A DNA stretch of 28,021 bases, from positions 1 through 28,021 of the forward strand of contig DAHUYW010000048.1 in assembly GCA_027306915.1 (NCBI GenBank). The letters run 5' to 3'. The notes beneath the pieces are model-generated. The model made no database searches and had not been told where the DNA came from. It saw only the letters and a program-made list of their open reading frames with translations. How positions within the stretch are numbered: position 1 is the stretch's first letter; every line of letters begins with the position of its first letter. Both the position numbers and the translations under genes were made by a program. Below, one piece after another: positions 15,538 through 23,249 of this stretch. This DNA comes from Spirochaetales bacterium (lineage in GTDB: Bacteria > Spirochaetota > Spirochaetia > DAHUYW01).

Positions 15538-16623
15538 CTACTCGACCTCTGTCACCCAGCGGTCGAAGAAGTGGCTAACGTCGAGATCGTAGGTCGGAGT
15601 GTTCTGGATGTATTCTTTCACTACCTTGTCCACGTTCTCCCTGTTCACCTGAACGGGCGGGATAGCGAACTGCCGGTACTTGTGCGGAAGGGAGCTCACA
15701 TCGAGCTTTCCGTCCTTCGCAGCAAGAGCCATCGCCAAACCGAGCTCGGCCTGATACTTCGAATCTTCGAGAACGGTGGAGCAGGCATATCCGGCCTTGA
15801 GGGCGTCGAAGATCTCCGGAATGCCGTCGGTACCGGTCACTAGGACCTTCCCGGCCAGCCCCGCCTCTTTCAGCGCCTGGATTGCCCCCATTGCCATTTC
15901 GTCGTTCGCAGACCAAACCCCGTCAATGTCGGGATGAGCTACCAACATCTCCTTCGTCGCGTTGTAGCCCTTGGTTCGGTCCCAATCAGCGCCTTCCCAT
16001 TGTACCAGTTGGACCCCGGTATTCTCCGCCAGTGCCTTCTGCAATCCCTGGAACCGTCCGATCGCCGGGGTGTTGGAGAGCATGCCTTGAAGCGCGATGA
16101 TCTTGCCTTTGTTGGGCGTCTTGAAGGTCTTGAAGAGCTCCTTGGCGTTGTAGTATCCGGTGCCCACGCTGTCAAAGGTGATGTGTGAGATCCAGTGGGG
16201 ATAGTCCCACACCTTGACGTCATCCGGCTTGTTCCACCAGTTGACCCAATAGACCCCGGCTTTCTCGAGTATCTGCGCGATTGGCACAACGTCCGGCGCC
16301 TGATTGGGATCAAGGTTCAACACCATGTTCCCGCCGGTCTTCGCCACCTCCGCCTGGATATCGGAGATTCCCTTCTGACTGTTCGCCTCGGTGGACAGCA
16401 CGTCAACCGGGAGACCCAGCTTTTCTCCAAGCGCCTTGGCCCCGACCGCATAGTTCGCATGATAGGGATTGTCCAATCCTCGGATCGAGACGACAAGCGT
16501 CACCTTTCCGGAAGCGCCCGCCGATGACTTCGATGCCTCGCCTTGCCCGCCCGCGAAGATGGAGGCAGACCAAGCGAGTCCTACGAGCAACAGACCTGTC
16601 AAGACAAAGATCCTTTTGTTCAT
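15538..16623 (-). CDS. Periplasmic sugar-binding protein (importer 1)
   Basis: A 361-residue substrate-binding protein of the RbsB/periplasmic-binding type. The N-terminus is a signal peptide (MNKRIFVLTGLLLVGLAWS) ending near FAGGQGE, then a Ser/Gly-rich linker; no Cys is present, so it is not a lipoprotein. The mature part shows the two-lobe features: VVSIRGLDNPYH at the ligand cleft, DIQAEVAKTGGNMVLNLDP, and DGVWSANDEMAMGAIQALKEAG with VTGTDG. Aromatic residues WVNWW near the cleft hint at a sugar-like ligand. ATG 16623 is preceded by AAAGGAGG at ideal spacing, among the best ribosome sites in the window, and a near-consensus promoter lies about 140 bases upstream. This is the first gene of Block B. 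Confidence 0.93.
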   Translation of the reverse strand: MNKRIFVLTGLLLVGLAWSASIFAGGQGEASKSSAGASGKVTLVVSIRGLDNPYHANYAVGAKALGEKLGLPVDVLSTEANSQKGISDIQAEVAKTGGNMVLNLDPNQAPDVVPIAQILEKAGVYWVNWWNKPDDVKVWDYPHWISHITFDSVGTGYYNAKELFKTFKTPNKGKIIALQGMLSNTPAIGRFQGLQKALAENTGVQLVQWEGADWDRTKGYNATKEMLVAHPDIDGVWSANDEMAMGAIQALKEAGLAGKVLVTGTDGIPEIFDALKAGYACSTVLEDSKYQAELGLAMALAAKDGKLDVSSLPHKYRQFAIPPVQVNRENVDKVVKEYIQNTPTYDLDVSHFFDRWVTEVE

Positions 16624-16706
16624 GCAGCCCTCCTTTGGCTTGTTGACTCACCTCGTTGAATCAATTGTCGATGCTTATCGAAGCGGAAGCCCAATTATCC
16701 CCCGGC

Positions 16707-16722
16707 AATCGACAGAACGATT
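16707..16722. promoter_or_regulatory. Inverted repeat in the 5' leader of the binding-protein gene
   Basis: AATCG and CGATT flank the six bases ACAGAA, a perfect 5+5 palindrome, in the transcribed leader. Its 14-base core (16709-16722) recurs exactly, in opposite orientation relative to the gene, at 19359-19372 before the zinc dehydrogenase of Block C. A protein-binding operator is the likely role; the regulator is not known. Confidence 0.5.
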
Positions 16723-16771
16723 ACGAACGAAGGTGGGTTCTCTGTGCGTGGACATGATCCCGTTCGTGGTT

Positions 16772-16799
16772 AGTATAGCATGCCTTGACCTGCTGTCAA
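16772..16799 (-). promoter_or_regulatory. Strong sigma-70-type promoter for importer 1
   Basis: TTGACA (16794-16799) and TATACT (16772-16777) on the minus strand are separated by 16 bases; only one base of the twelve differs from consensus. Predicted start is near 16765, giving a leader of about 140 bases to ATG 16623. The -35 box lies inside an inverted repeat, so a repressor could block it. Confidence 0.8.
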
Positions 16800-16836
16800 G
16801 AATAAATTGTGACATTATGTTGTCATAAGGTCCTTA
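16784..16836. promoter_or_regulatory. Cluster of inverted repeats over and upstream of the importer 1 promoter
   Basis: Three short palindromes are packed here. CTTGAC-N5-GTCAAG (16784-16800) covers the -35 box, TGACA-N6-TGTCA (16810-16825) lies just upstream, and TAAGG-T-CCTTA (16826-16836) abuts it. The first is placed to act as an operator; the second may be an activator or second operator half. The GntR/HutC regulator at 19463 is the only regulator gene in the window and is the natural candidate (inference). Confidence 0.5.
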
Positions 16837-16848
16837 CAACATCTCGGG

Positions 16849-18282
16849 CTATTGTGCTATCTGGAGGTAGGGCCGATAGGGAACGGCTTGTATGACCCGC
16901 ATGCGCTTCCAGCTCGCGAATTCGTTCAGCTCATTGGTGAGATTCCCGAAGGCTGACGCGTAGTGATGGTTCACCTTTCTCACTACTAGGGTATTCATCA
17001 GGTCTTGGAGGGTCATCTCGGCGTCGTTCAAGCGCAGCTTTCCGACCCAGCCGCCGCTTCCCGAGAATCCTCGCTTTCCCGCGATGACCTCGCCGGTGAG
17101 GATCAGCAGGTCGTCAAAGCCGTTGTTCATCGCCGCGACCGTCACGGCTCCCGGCTTGAAGGTCATGTCCACCACCACGCCTTCGCCGACCCACCTCTCG
17201 CCCTCGTACCTGCCGATGTTGAAGTGACTGTCGAGCGTCGCAGTCCGGTCCGCCCAGCTTGCCGGAGCGACGCCGCAATGCCACAGGTTCAGGCTCGCGT
17301 CTTTTTCATCGAAGGCGACGAGGTCGTTAAGCGCCGCTCGCTTCCCGTTGATGGCGTTAAGAATCAACATCATGGTCGCCGAGGCCACGTCGCCCTCGCA
17401 GGGGGCAACTATCCCCTGCTCGTTCAAGCGGCTCAACGCGGCGCAGATCGCGACACCGTAGACCTCTTGGAAGCGCTTCCAGCAGCTCACCGCCAGGGCG
17501 TCGTAGCGGTTCTCCGTCGCGAAGTCGCGGAGGGCAAGGTAGACTCGCACGGCGCGTTCCATCGATTCGCTGTTCACGAGATTCTTCGCCACTACAGATT
17601 CGCCTCGAAGAGTCTCCGTACCGCTCGCAACTTCCTTGCTCGTGTACTTCTTCGCGCGCTCGACGATCTCCTCTACGGAGTAGCGGGTCTGCAGGAATGT
17701 CCCGAACCTCTTCTCGAGGACCCGCTCGTCGATGTAGAGATCCTCGAAACCATCGGCGAGGCCTCCGATCTGAGCGATCCGGGAGTGCTCAAGCTTCTTG
17801 ATCGCGGAAAGCGCCCGCAAGGTCACGAGAAAACGTTCCTGGAACTGCGGCGAGTCAGGCATCCCGTAGAACCACTTGAAGGGAATGTCATAGAGATTGA
17901 GGTAGTTGCTGATGATCGCCCCCAGCATGTTGGTGCCGCAGAACGAGTTGAGTTGAAGCACCCCGCTCGTCGAGGGCTCACTCACCGACCAAAGACCGAT
18001 GCGGCTGCGGACGCGCGCAAGCGGTAGGATAACGCGGCCGTACGGAAGGCTTGCGTTGAAGAGCAGCGTGAAGTCGACGTGATTGTCGTCCATGAAGTTG
18101 CGGGCTTTCTTCCCATCATCTTCGCTGCGCAGCGGATCCTGGAAGACCGACAGGTCGAAGCCCATGTTCATGGAAAGAGTCCTCATGCGCTCGATGATGC
18201 TTCGGTAGAGGCCCGTGTCGTCGCCGGGCATGTTGGGGTGAACCGCTCCGACCAGTCCTACGTGAACGCGATCTTCAGTCAT
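16849..18282 (-). CDS. L-fucose/L-arabinose isomerase-like protein
   Basis: The 477-residue product belongs to the FucI/AraA superfamily of metal-dependent aldose-ketose isomerases. The conserved metal and substrate residues appear in order: Glu296 in PCEGD, the acidic loop AFDEKD (Asp325/Asp328), LWHCG (His335) and NHHYASAFG (His439/440) in the C-terminal domain. It is shorter than E. coli FucI (about 590) and resembles the FucI-like proteins of uncertain substrate found in bacterial sugar loci. ATG 18282 has GGAGG six bases upstream. It lies 15 bases after the zinc dehydrogenase at 18298 and is the last gene of Block C, directly before the importer 1 promoter. Likely converts an imported aldose to a ketose; identity of the sugar is open. 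Confidence 0.82.
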   Translation of the reverse strand: MTEDRVHVGLVGAVHPNMPGDDTGLYRSIIERMRTLSMNMGFDLSVFQDPLRSEDDGKKARNFMDDNHVDFTLLFNASLPYGRVILPLARVRSRIGLWSVSEPSTSGVLQLNSFCGTNMLGAIISNYLNLYDIPFKWFYGMPDSPQFQERFLVTLRALSAIKKLEHSRIAQIGGLADGFEDLYIDERVLEKRFGTFLQTRYSVEEIVERAKKYTSKEVASGTETLRGESVVAKNLVNSESMERAVRVYLALRDFATENRYDALAVSCWKRFQEVYGVAICAALSRLNEQGIVAPCEGDVASATMMLILNAINGKRAALNDLVAFDEKDASLNLWHCGVAPASWADRTATLDSHFNIGRYEGERWVGEGVVVDMTFKPGAVTVAAMNNGFDDLLILTGEVIAGKRGFSGSGGWVGKLRLNDAEMTLQDLMNTLVVRKVNHHYASAFGNLTNELNEFASWKRMRVIQAVPYRPYLQIAQ

Positions 18283-18297
18283 TTTCCTCCTCCCTCC

Positions 18298-19341
18298 CTA
18301 AAACCGGAGAAGCGTCTTGATCGATGTCGGCTCTTCGGTCGCCTTGAGCGCCTGCGCGGCGTCGCCGATCGGAAACTCCCGCGTGAGGAATTGGGTGTGC
18401 GAGAGCTCCCCCTTTCGAATCAGCTCGATCAACGGTTCCTGGGCCGCCGCCTCGGCGGCGCGGGTGGGCCATTGATGCACAAAGAGATTGAAGTTGTAGG
18501 GGCCGCTGTCCTTGGCAACCGTGATGCTCGGGCTCGCAACCACCCCATAGACGCAGATCGACCCGGCCATCTTGATGAGCGGCAGCCCCGCGTTTGCGAT
18601 CCTCTCGCTGCCCACCGCGTCCACGACCGCGTCAAGGGGCTTGCCACGCCGGCGGGTCAGCCCGCCGATCTCGGGTGATCCGGGATCGAAGACCTCATCG
18701 GCGCCAAGGGCCGTCGCACGCTCCCGCTTCTGCGGAAGGGGGTCGACGACACCCACCCAGCCGAGCCCGAGCAGCTTTGCGAGGCGGCAGAAGCTCAACC
18801 CCACCGGTCCCGCGCCGAAGATGAGGATGTCGTCGCCCTTTTTTAGCTGAAAGTCGCCGAAGCCCGCATAGACCTCGCGCCACGTGCAGAGCAGTCCGGC
18901 CGCCTCAACGGGGATATCGTTCGGCAGCTTCCTCATAATCTGGAAGGAGTCGCTCCACCCGTGCGCTTCGTCGGCGACACCGTCCCTCACCATCGCGGCG
19001 TGGTCGGTTGCAACGACAAGCTCGCTGAAGCCGCCCCATGCCGACGCATACCGGCGGTCGGTCGGCTTGGTCAGGAGCGCTCCGATAATTCTATCGCCGC
19101 GCTTGAAGCTGCGAACCTTGGATCCGCTCGCCTCGACGGTGCCTATCGTTTCGTGGCCGAGGAGGAGGGGAAAGTGATCCGAGCCGATGCCTGGGAAATG
19201 GCCGCCCACAACCTTGCGGTCGGTCGAGTTGCAGATATAGGCGATTTCGGTCCGCACAACCGCTTCGTAGGGTCCGGGCTCGGGCTGCGGGATATCGACT
19301 ATCTCCACCCTTCCCGGCTCAGTTACCGCGACGGACAGCAT
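18298..19341 (-). CDS. Medium-chain dehydrogenase lacking the structural zinc site
   Basis: A 347-residue MDR enzyme. Catalytic zinc ligands Cys37 (YICNSTD) and His63-Glu64 (LGHE) and the nucleotide motif GAGPVG (176-181) with Asp200 are present. The usual four-Cys structural zinc loop is absent, replaced by the short stretch TKPTDRRYASAWGGFSEL. The frame extends 68 codons upstream, but ATG 19341 is chosen because AAGGAGG lies five bases upstream and the family N-terminus starts there. A 121-base gap with palindromic elements separates it from the GntR gene. With the isomerase that follows it, it may oxidise or reduce the imported sugar. Substrate unknown. Confidence 0.88.
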   Translation of the reverse strand: MLSVAVTEPGRVEIVDIPQPEPGPYEAVVRTEIAYICNSTDRKVVGGHFPGIGSDHFPLLLGHETIGTVEASGSKVRSFKRGDRIIGALLTKPTDRRYASAWGGFSELVVATDHAAMVRDGVADEAHGWSDSFQIMRKLPNDIPVEAAGLLCTWREVYAGFGDFQLKKGDDILIFGAGPVGLSFCRLAKLLGLGWVGVVDPLPQKRERATALGADEVFDPGSPEIGGLTRRRGKPLDAVVDAVGSERIANAGLPLIKMAGSICVYGVVASPSITVAKDSGPYNFNLFVHQWPTRAAEAAAQEPLIELIRKGELSHTQFLTREFPIGDAAQALKATEEPTSIKTLLRF

Positions 19342-19354
19342 AGAGCCTCCTTGC

Positions 19355-19372
19355 CGACAATCGTTCTGTCGA
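19355..19372. promoter_or_regulatory. Palindromic element before the zinc dehydrogenase gene
   Basis: CGACA-N7-TGTCG (19355-19371) overlaps an exact copy (19359-19372) of the 14-base element TCGACAGAACGATT found at 16709-16722. It lies just upstream of the ribosome site of the dehydrogenase gene. Position in both places is in the 5' region of a sugar gene, which argues for an operator. Confidence 0.5.
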
Positions 19373-19462
19373 CGAGCCGCATTGCGCGCCCGGCGTCGGA
19401 GTGGCGCCGTGAGGTCGGCGCGACCCGCTCCGCCTTTAAGCGCGGAGAGCCGCCGGACTCGC

Positions 19463-20242
19463 TTACGTCGTCTTTCGGAGCTCGAAGCTGAACTTGTTGA
19501 GATCGCCTCGGTAGAAGGCGTGCGAAAATTCGATGGGAGTCTCATCGACGAGATAGGTCACGGTCTCGATGAACTGCACGGGCGCGCCCAGCTTGATTCC
19601 GAGGAGCTTCGCCTCGTACTCGTCGGCAACCGTTGCCTCGAGGGTGCGAATGGCGTGGTCGATCTTCAGGTTGAAGTCCTGCGCCAGGATGTCGTACATC
19701 GAATTGCTTTCCAGATCCTTCGTGGTGATGTCGCGGACGAGGGCGCAGGGAAGATGGGTGACAACTATCACAATCGGCTGACCGTCCGTGAATCGGAGAC
19801 GTCTCAGCTGCACCACCTCATCCCCTATCGAAATCCGCAACATCTTGGCCACCAGCTCGTTTGCGGCCACGATCGAGCACTCGAGAACCTTGGTGGTGGG
19901 GACGAGCCCCTTCTTCCTCATCTCGTCGTTGAAGCTCTCCAGAATGAGGAGGAAATCCTGCTTGATCTTCGGGCTCGCGACGAAGGTCCCCTTCCCCTTG
20001 AAGCGAGTGAGATACCCTTCGGATACGAGCTCGTTGATCGCCTGCCGTACGGTCGGCCGACTTATCCCGAAATGCTCGCACAGCTCGTGCTCGGTGGGAA
20101 ATGGGCTCCCCACTCCCTCGTCGGTGATGTCCTCGAGCAGAATCTCCTTAAGCTGATAGTAGAGGGGAACGGGAGAATTCTTGTTGATGGTCTTGGTGCC
20201 AAGTTCCATAGGCTGTCCGTCTCGGTTGGCGCGATTATCCAT
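19463..20242 (-). CDS. GntR/HutC-family transcriptional regulator
   Basis: A 259-residue regulator with an N-terminal winged helix-turn-helix (about 25-90; PLYYQLKEILLEDI, FPTEHELCEHFGISRPTVRQAI, GYLTRFKGKGTFV) and a C-terminal UTRA ligand domain (about 110-250; CALVRDITTKDLESNSMYDIL, PVQFIETVTYLVDETPIEFSHAFYRGD). UTRA domains bind sugar phosphates or small metabolites. Start ATG 20242 overlaps the preceding stop in ATGGATAA, with GAGGTTGG upstream; ATG 20209 is an alternative if the internal promoter is used. It sits mid-operon between the UlaG-like hydrolase and the zinc dehydrogenase and is the only regulator in the window. It probably controls the palindrome-bearing promoters nearby (inference). 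Confidence 0.92.
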   Translation of the reverse strand: MDNRANRDGQPMELGTKTINKNSPVPLYYQLKEILLEDITDEGVGSPFPTEHELCEHFGISRPTVRQAINELVSEGYLTRFKGKGTFVASPKIKQDFLLILESFNDEMRKKGLVPTTKVLECSIVAANELVAKMLRISIGDEVVQLRRLRFTDGQPIVIVVTHLPCALVRDITTKDLESNSMYDILAQDFNLKIDHAIRTLEATVADEYEAKLLGIKLGAPVQFIETVTYLVDETPIEFSHAFYRGDLNKFSFELRKTT

Positions 20243-20263
20243 GGACCCGCCAACCTCTGTCAA
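20234..20263 (-). promoter_or_regulatory. Possible internal promoter at the GntR gene start
   Basis: TTGACA (20258-20263) and GATAAT (20234-20239) on the minus strand are 18 bases apart, inside the end of the upstream gene. If active, transcription would begin near 20227 and the regulator would start at ATG 20209 instead of 20242. The overlap with coding sequence makes this uncertain. Confidence 0.35.
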
Positions 20264-21122
20264 CCTCCGCCAAAACGCAGCCGACGCTTCCGTCGTAGGC
20301 TGCAATCGTCCGCTCTGCCGCCTCTCGCGATAGGGTGTTGAACGCGAACATCCCGAAGTGATGTCCGATCAAATTGGGGATTCGAGCGCGTTCGCACAGG
20401 TCGATGGCCTCTTCGAGCGTGAAGTTGCCTGCAATGCCCCGCTCGCGCAGATAAGCGCTGCGCCCGTTTATGGGAAGGAGCGCGACATCGATGTGACGCT
20501 CCCGCAGGCGCTCCGCCAGGCCTTCGTAGGGGACGCAGTCCCCAGAGTGATAGACCGTGAGCCCGTCGCTCGTGATGAGGTAGCCGAGGTAGGGGGACTC
20601 GCCTCGCGCATTCACGGAGAGCTCCTCGTGAGCCGAGGGAATCGCCTCGACCTCGACAGACCCTGCCGATCCCGCCCCGCTCCTCCCGGAAAGAGCGGCC
20701 CGCTCTCCGGCGACCAGCCCGCGAAGTTGGCGAGCCTCGATCCCGAGCGAGCCGGCGTGAGCGAGCTCGGGCGCCGGGACGAACACTGTGCACTCGAGGT
20801 CGCGGCGGGCTATTGCGGGCAGCGTCCCCGGATCCATATGATCCGAATGCCGGTGGGTGCACAAAACCGCGTCGACCGGTGGGAGCGCATGAGGCTCGAT
20901 CGGAGCGTCCATCATGCGCTCGTGAGAAAACTCGCTGCCTCGGTACTTGCCCGCGAGGTGGTCGGAAAGGTAGGGGTCAATGAGGAGTAGCAAACCGGCA
21001 GTCCGTATGGCGAACCCTGCCTGACCTAGCCAGTAAAGGCTCATCCCGCCCTCACCGACTGAGGGACGGGAAAGCTCTTCCGCCAGGCTCCCGGCTATCG
21101 GCGTGACCGTCAGGCGCGCCAT
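20235..21122 (-). CDS. UlaG-like metallo-beta-lactamase-fold hydrolase
   Basis: The 295-residue protein has the metal motif THRHSDHMD (His90, His92, Asp94, His95), the N-terminal WLGQAGFAI and LLIDPYLSDHL strands, SGDCVPY with a metal Asp, and the late GHHFGMFAFNT. This pattern is that of UlaG, the L-ascorbate 6-phosphate lactonase, and its relatives. It is shorter than UlaG (about 350). No other ascorbate (ula) genes except a distant HPS/KGPDC-family member are present, so a lactone or phospho-lactone of another sugar acid is a reasonable guess. ATG 21122 has GGAG upstream. It lies 17 bases after the hydroxyacid dehydrogenase homologue and overlaps the GntR gene by eight bases. Confidence 0.8.
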   Translation of the reverse strand: MARLTVTPIAGSLAEELSRPSVGEGGMSLYWLGQAGFAIRTAGLLLLIDPYLSDHLAGKYRGSEFSHERMMDAPIEPHALPPVDAVLCTHRHSDHMDPGTLPAIARRDLECTVFVPAPELAHAGSLGIEARQLRGLVAGERAALSGRSGAGSAGSVEVEAIPSAHEELSVNARGESPYLGYLITSDGLTVYHSGDCVPYEGLAERLRERHIDVALLPINGRSAYLRERGIAGNFTLEEAIDLCERARIPNLIGHHFGMFAFNTLSREAAERTIAAYDGSVGCVLAEVDRGWRVHG

Positions 21123-21139
21123 GCCACGCTCCGTGCCGG

Positions 21140-22081
21140 CTATACGCCGGCCTCCGCAAGCGCCGTGAGAAGATTCTCAACCGCGACCCTCGTCGCCCGC
21201 TCGACGCTCTGGCCGGTGTAACCGCCGATGGGGGGCGTCGACAGCACCCCTTCGCGTACGGTGAGCGGGACCTTGCCCGGCGGCTCGACGCGGTGGACGT
21301 CCGTAGCGAACCCTCCGAGCTTACCGCTGTCGAGCGCATCGAGCACGGCCCGCTCGTCCACTAGCTCGGCGCGGGCGGTATTGATGAGAAGCGCTCCCGG
21401 CCTCATGGTGGCTATCGCTCCTGCATCGAGCAGCGGCTTCCCCTCCGGAAGCGGCGGACAGTGAAGGGTTACCGCATGCGCCTCGCGAAGCAGCTCGTCG
21501 AAGGGCGCGAAGCGAAAGTGAGGACTCGGACTGAAGCCGCGGTCCGGATAGAGGTCAAATCCGAGCACCCTCATCCCTATGCCCAACGCGAGCTGAGCTA
21601 CCAACTTTCCGACCTTGCCGCACCCGACGACGCCGAGGAGCTTATCCTCGATCTCGATCCCCTTGTGGCGCGTCCACTCCCCCGAAGCAAGGGCGGCATC
21701 CGAAAGGGAGATCTTCCGCGCAAGATCGAGGAGCAAGCCGATGGTCAACTCCGCCACCCCTCGCGCGTTCGCTCCCTCGGCCCGAAGCACTCGGATTCCC
21801 CTCCGCTCGCAGGCCGCGAGATCGATCGAATCCACCCCGGTCCCATTTCTGCTGATAACCTTGAGGTCGCTCGCGGAATCGATAACCCTCGCGCTGATCG
21901 TCTCCACGCCGGCGAGATAGCCGACGCACCCCGGAAGAAGATCAAGAAGCTGGCTCTCGGTCGGTTGGACCCCGGAGGGTGCAAAGACCAGCTGATAGCC
22001 ATGCTCCGTGAGTGGGACGAGCTCCGGATCCCCCCCCCCGTCCGCGGTCAGCGAACGCGGAGTCACAAGGATTTTCGCCAT
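21140..22081 (-). CDS. D-2-hydroxyacid dehydrogenase homologue with His replaced by Pro
   Basis: A 313-residue member of the phosphoglycerate/hydroxypyruvate dehydrogenase family. The Rossmann motif GCGKVG (153-158) with Asp176 fits NAD binding. Of the catalytic triad Arg237 (NTAR) and Glu266 (VEPP) are present, but the His of the usual TPHIGGYT is Pro284 (STPPIGGYT). The codon is CCC, one base from CAC. Either the enzyme is inactive or works by another route, or the substitution is a recent mutation or sequence error. ATG 22081 has GGAGGA six bases upstream. It lies 55 bases after the AroE-like gene and 17 bases before the UlaG-like gene, so all three are probably one unit. Confidence 0.88.
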   Translation of the reverse strand: MAKILVTPRSLTADGGGDPELVPLTEHGYQLVFAPSGVQPTESQLLDLLPGCVGYLAGVETISARVIDSASDLKVISRNGTGVDSIDLAACERRGIRVLRAEGANARGVAELTIGLLLDLARKISLSDAALASGEWTRHKGIEIEDKLLGVVGCGKVGKLVAQLALGIGMRVLGFDLYPDRGFSPSPHFRFAPFDELLREAHAVTLHCPPLPEGKPLLDAGAIATMRPGALLINTARAELVDERAVLDALDSGKLGGFATDVHRVEPPGKVPLTVREGVLSTPPIGGYTGQSVERATRVAVENLLTALAEAGV

Positions 22082-22136
22082 ACAAGATCCTCCGCCGGAT
22101 TAGCGCTCTCGAGCCAACCGCGCCGCCTGCTGGGCC

Positions 22137-23054
22137 CTACCCGCGCCCCTGCGCTGCGATCGATGCCAGGTCGTCGAAGGTGCTGCCGCGCGGCGGGATG
22201 TGCACGCGGAAGACTTCGGCTATGACCAGCGTCCATCCGTGAATAAAGTAGATCCAGCCGTCCTCGACGTGCAGGTTGCGCGTGCGCTCCTGGCTGCGGG
22301 CTTGATCAAGGAAGACGAGGTCGCCTCGATAGTTGAAGTCCCACGCGAAACCGCCTTCGGGGAAGAGCGCCCGGTCGGTGATCGGAGAGCCCGGGCCATC
22401 CTTCCCAAGCCCCGTCGCGTTCACCACCAGCGAGCCGGCCTTGAGCCCGTTCATCGCCGCATCGTTGTCGGCAGGGCTCGGGGCAAGCCGGTACTCGATC
22501 GGCAGGTCGGCTCCAAGCTCCCGCTGTATCCGCTGCATCTCCTCGAGGCGGGGAGCGCTCCGGTTTGTCACCACGATCCGGCTCGGCCGATTGCGCCCGT
22601 GCTCCCTCTTTAGCAGGTAGGAGGTGAGCGCGATCGAGGAACCGCCGGCGCCAAGGAGGAGCACCTCCGCACCGGTCTCCTCCCAGTAGCGCACAGGGAG
22701 AAACGCTTCAAGCGCGAGCCCGCTCGAGATCGGGTCCTTCGCGTGACCGATGAGGCGCCCTTCTCGCTTTGAGATGCTCGAGACCTCGCCGAGGAGTTGC
22801 GCTCCGGAATCGAGCTCGTCGAAGAGCTCCCGGCACGCATGGAGAAGGTCGATCTTGTGAGTGGTCACAAGGGCGCCAACCGAGAGCGGATCCCTCTTGA
22901 TGAACTGAACGGCCTCCCGATAATCGGTCGGATCGGCGTGCGGCCGAAAGTCGATCCCCCGGAGAGCGCAGTTGCCGATTCCGAGGTACGAAGCCCAGCC
23001 TGGAAAAACCTTCATGATGGAAGAGTGAGCCGTGGTGACCCCGATGAAATACAT
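22137..23054 (-). CDS. Shikimate/quinate dehydrogenase-like (AroE family) protein
   Basis: The 305-residue protein follows the AroE plan. The N-terminal substrate domain has a His-Ser-Ser (10-12) in place of the usual HSxSP, and VTTHK with Lys67 in place of NVTxPxK. KDPISSGL holds the likely catalytic Asp107. The cofactor motif is GAGGSS (135-140), and NATGLGKDGPGSP replaces NATPxGM. The departures and the sugar-gene setting suggest a paralogue with a different substrate, not the biosynthetic enzyme. ATG 23054 is chosen because it gives the usual N-terminus (MYFIGVT); its ribosome site is weak, and the frame continues 28 codons upstream. First gene of Block C, about 120 bases after the predicted transcription start. 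Confidence 0.82.
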   Translation of the reverse strand: MYFIGVTTAHSSIMKVFPGWASYLGIGNCALRGIDFRPHADPTDYREAVQFIKRDPLSVGALVTTHKIDLLHACRELFDELDSGAQLLGEVSSISKREGRLIGHAKDPISSGLALEAFLPVRYWEETGAEVLLLGAGGSSIALTSYLLKREHGRNRPSRIVVTNRSAPRLEEMQRIQRELGADLPIEYRLAPSPADNDAAMNGLKAGSLVVNATGLGKDGPGSPITDRALFPEGGFAWDFNYRGDLVFLDQARSQERTRNLHVEDGWIYFIHGWTLVIAEVFRVHIPPRGSTFDDLASIAAQGRG

Positions 23055-23183
23055 GGTTGTCCGCTCGGCAGGGCTATAAAGATGGCGTGTCAACCTTCCC
23101 CCTCGAAGCGGTGTGGTACCCTTCGTACAACAGGTCACGACGGGCGATCAAGATCTTGTACACCGCTGCGCCTTGTGTCAACA

Positions 23184-23212
23184 ATTTTAGAAAGCGGTCG
23201 GCATATTGTCAA
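23184..23212 (-). promoter_or_regulatory. Sigma-70-type promoter for Block C
   Basis: TTGACA (23207-23212) and TAAAAT (23184-23189) on the minus strand are exactly 17 bases apart. Predicted start is near 23177. Sequences upstream (ATGTAATTATG) and around the -35 (TCTTGACAAT) match the Block A promoter. A second TTGACA-like word (TTGACACAA) follows the -10 box. No convincing promoter for the plus-strand HPS gene was found in the same 273-base gap. Confidence 0.72.
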
Positions 23213-23249
23213 GACATAATTACATATTGCCCCAACCGAGCGGGACCCC

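Noticed and set aside
17005..18027. 340-codon plus-strand open frame
   Set aside because: Wholly antisense to the FucI-like isomerase, which has conserved metal residues and a strong ribosome site.
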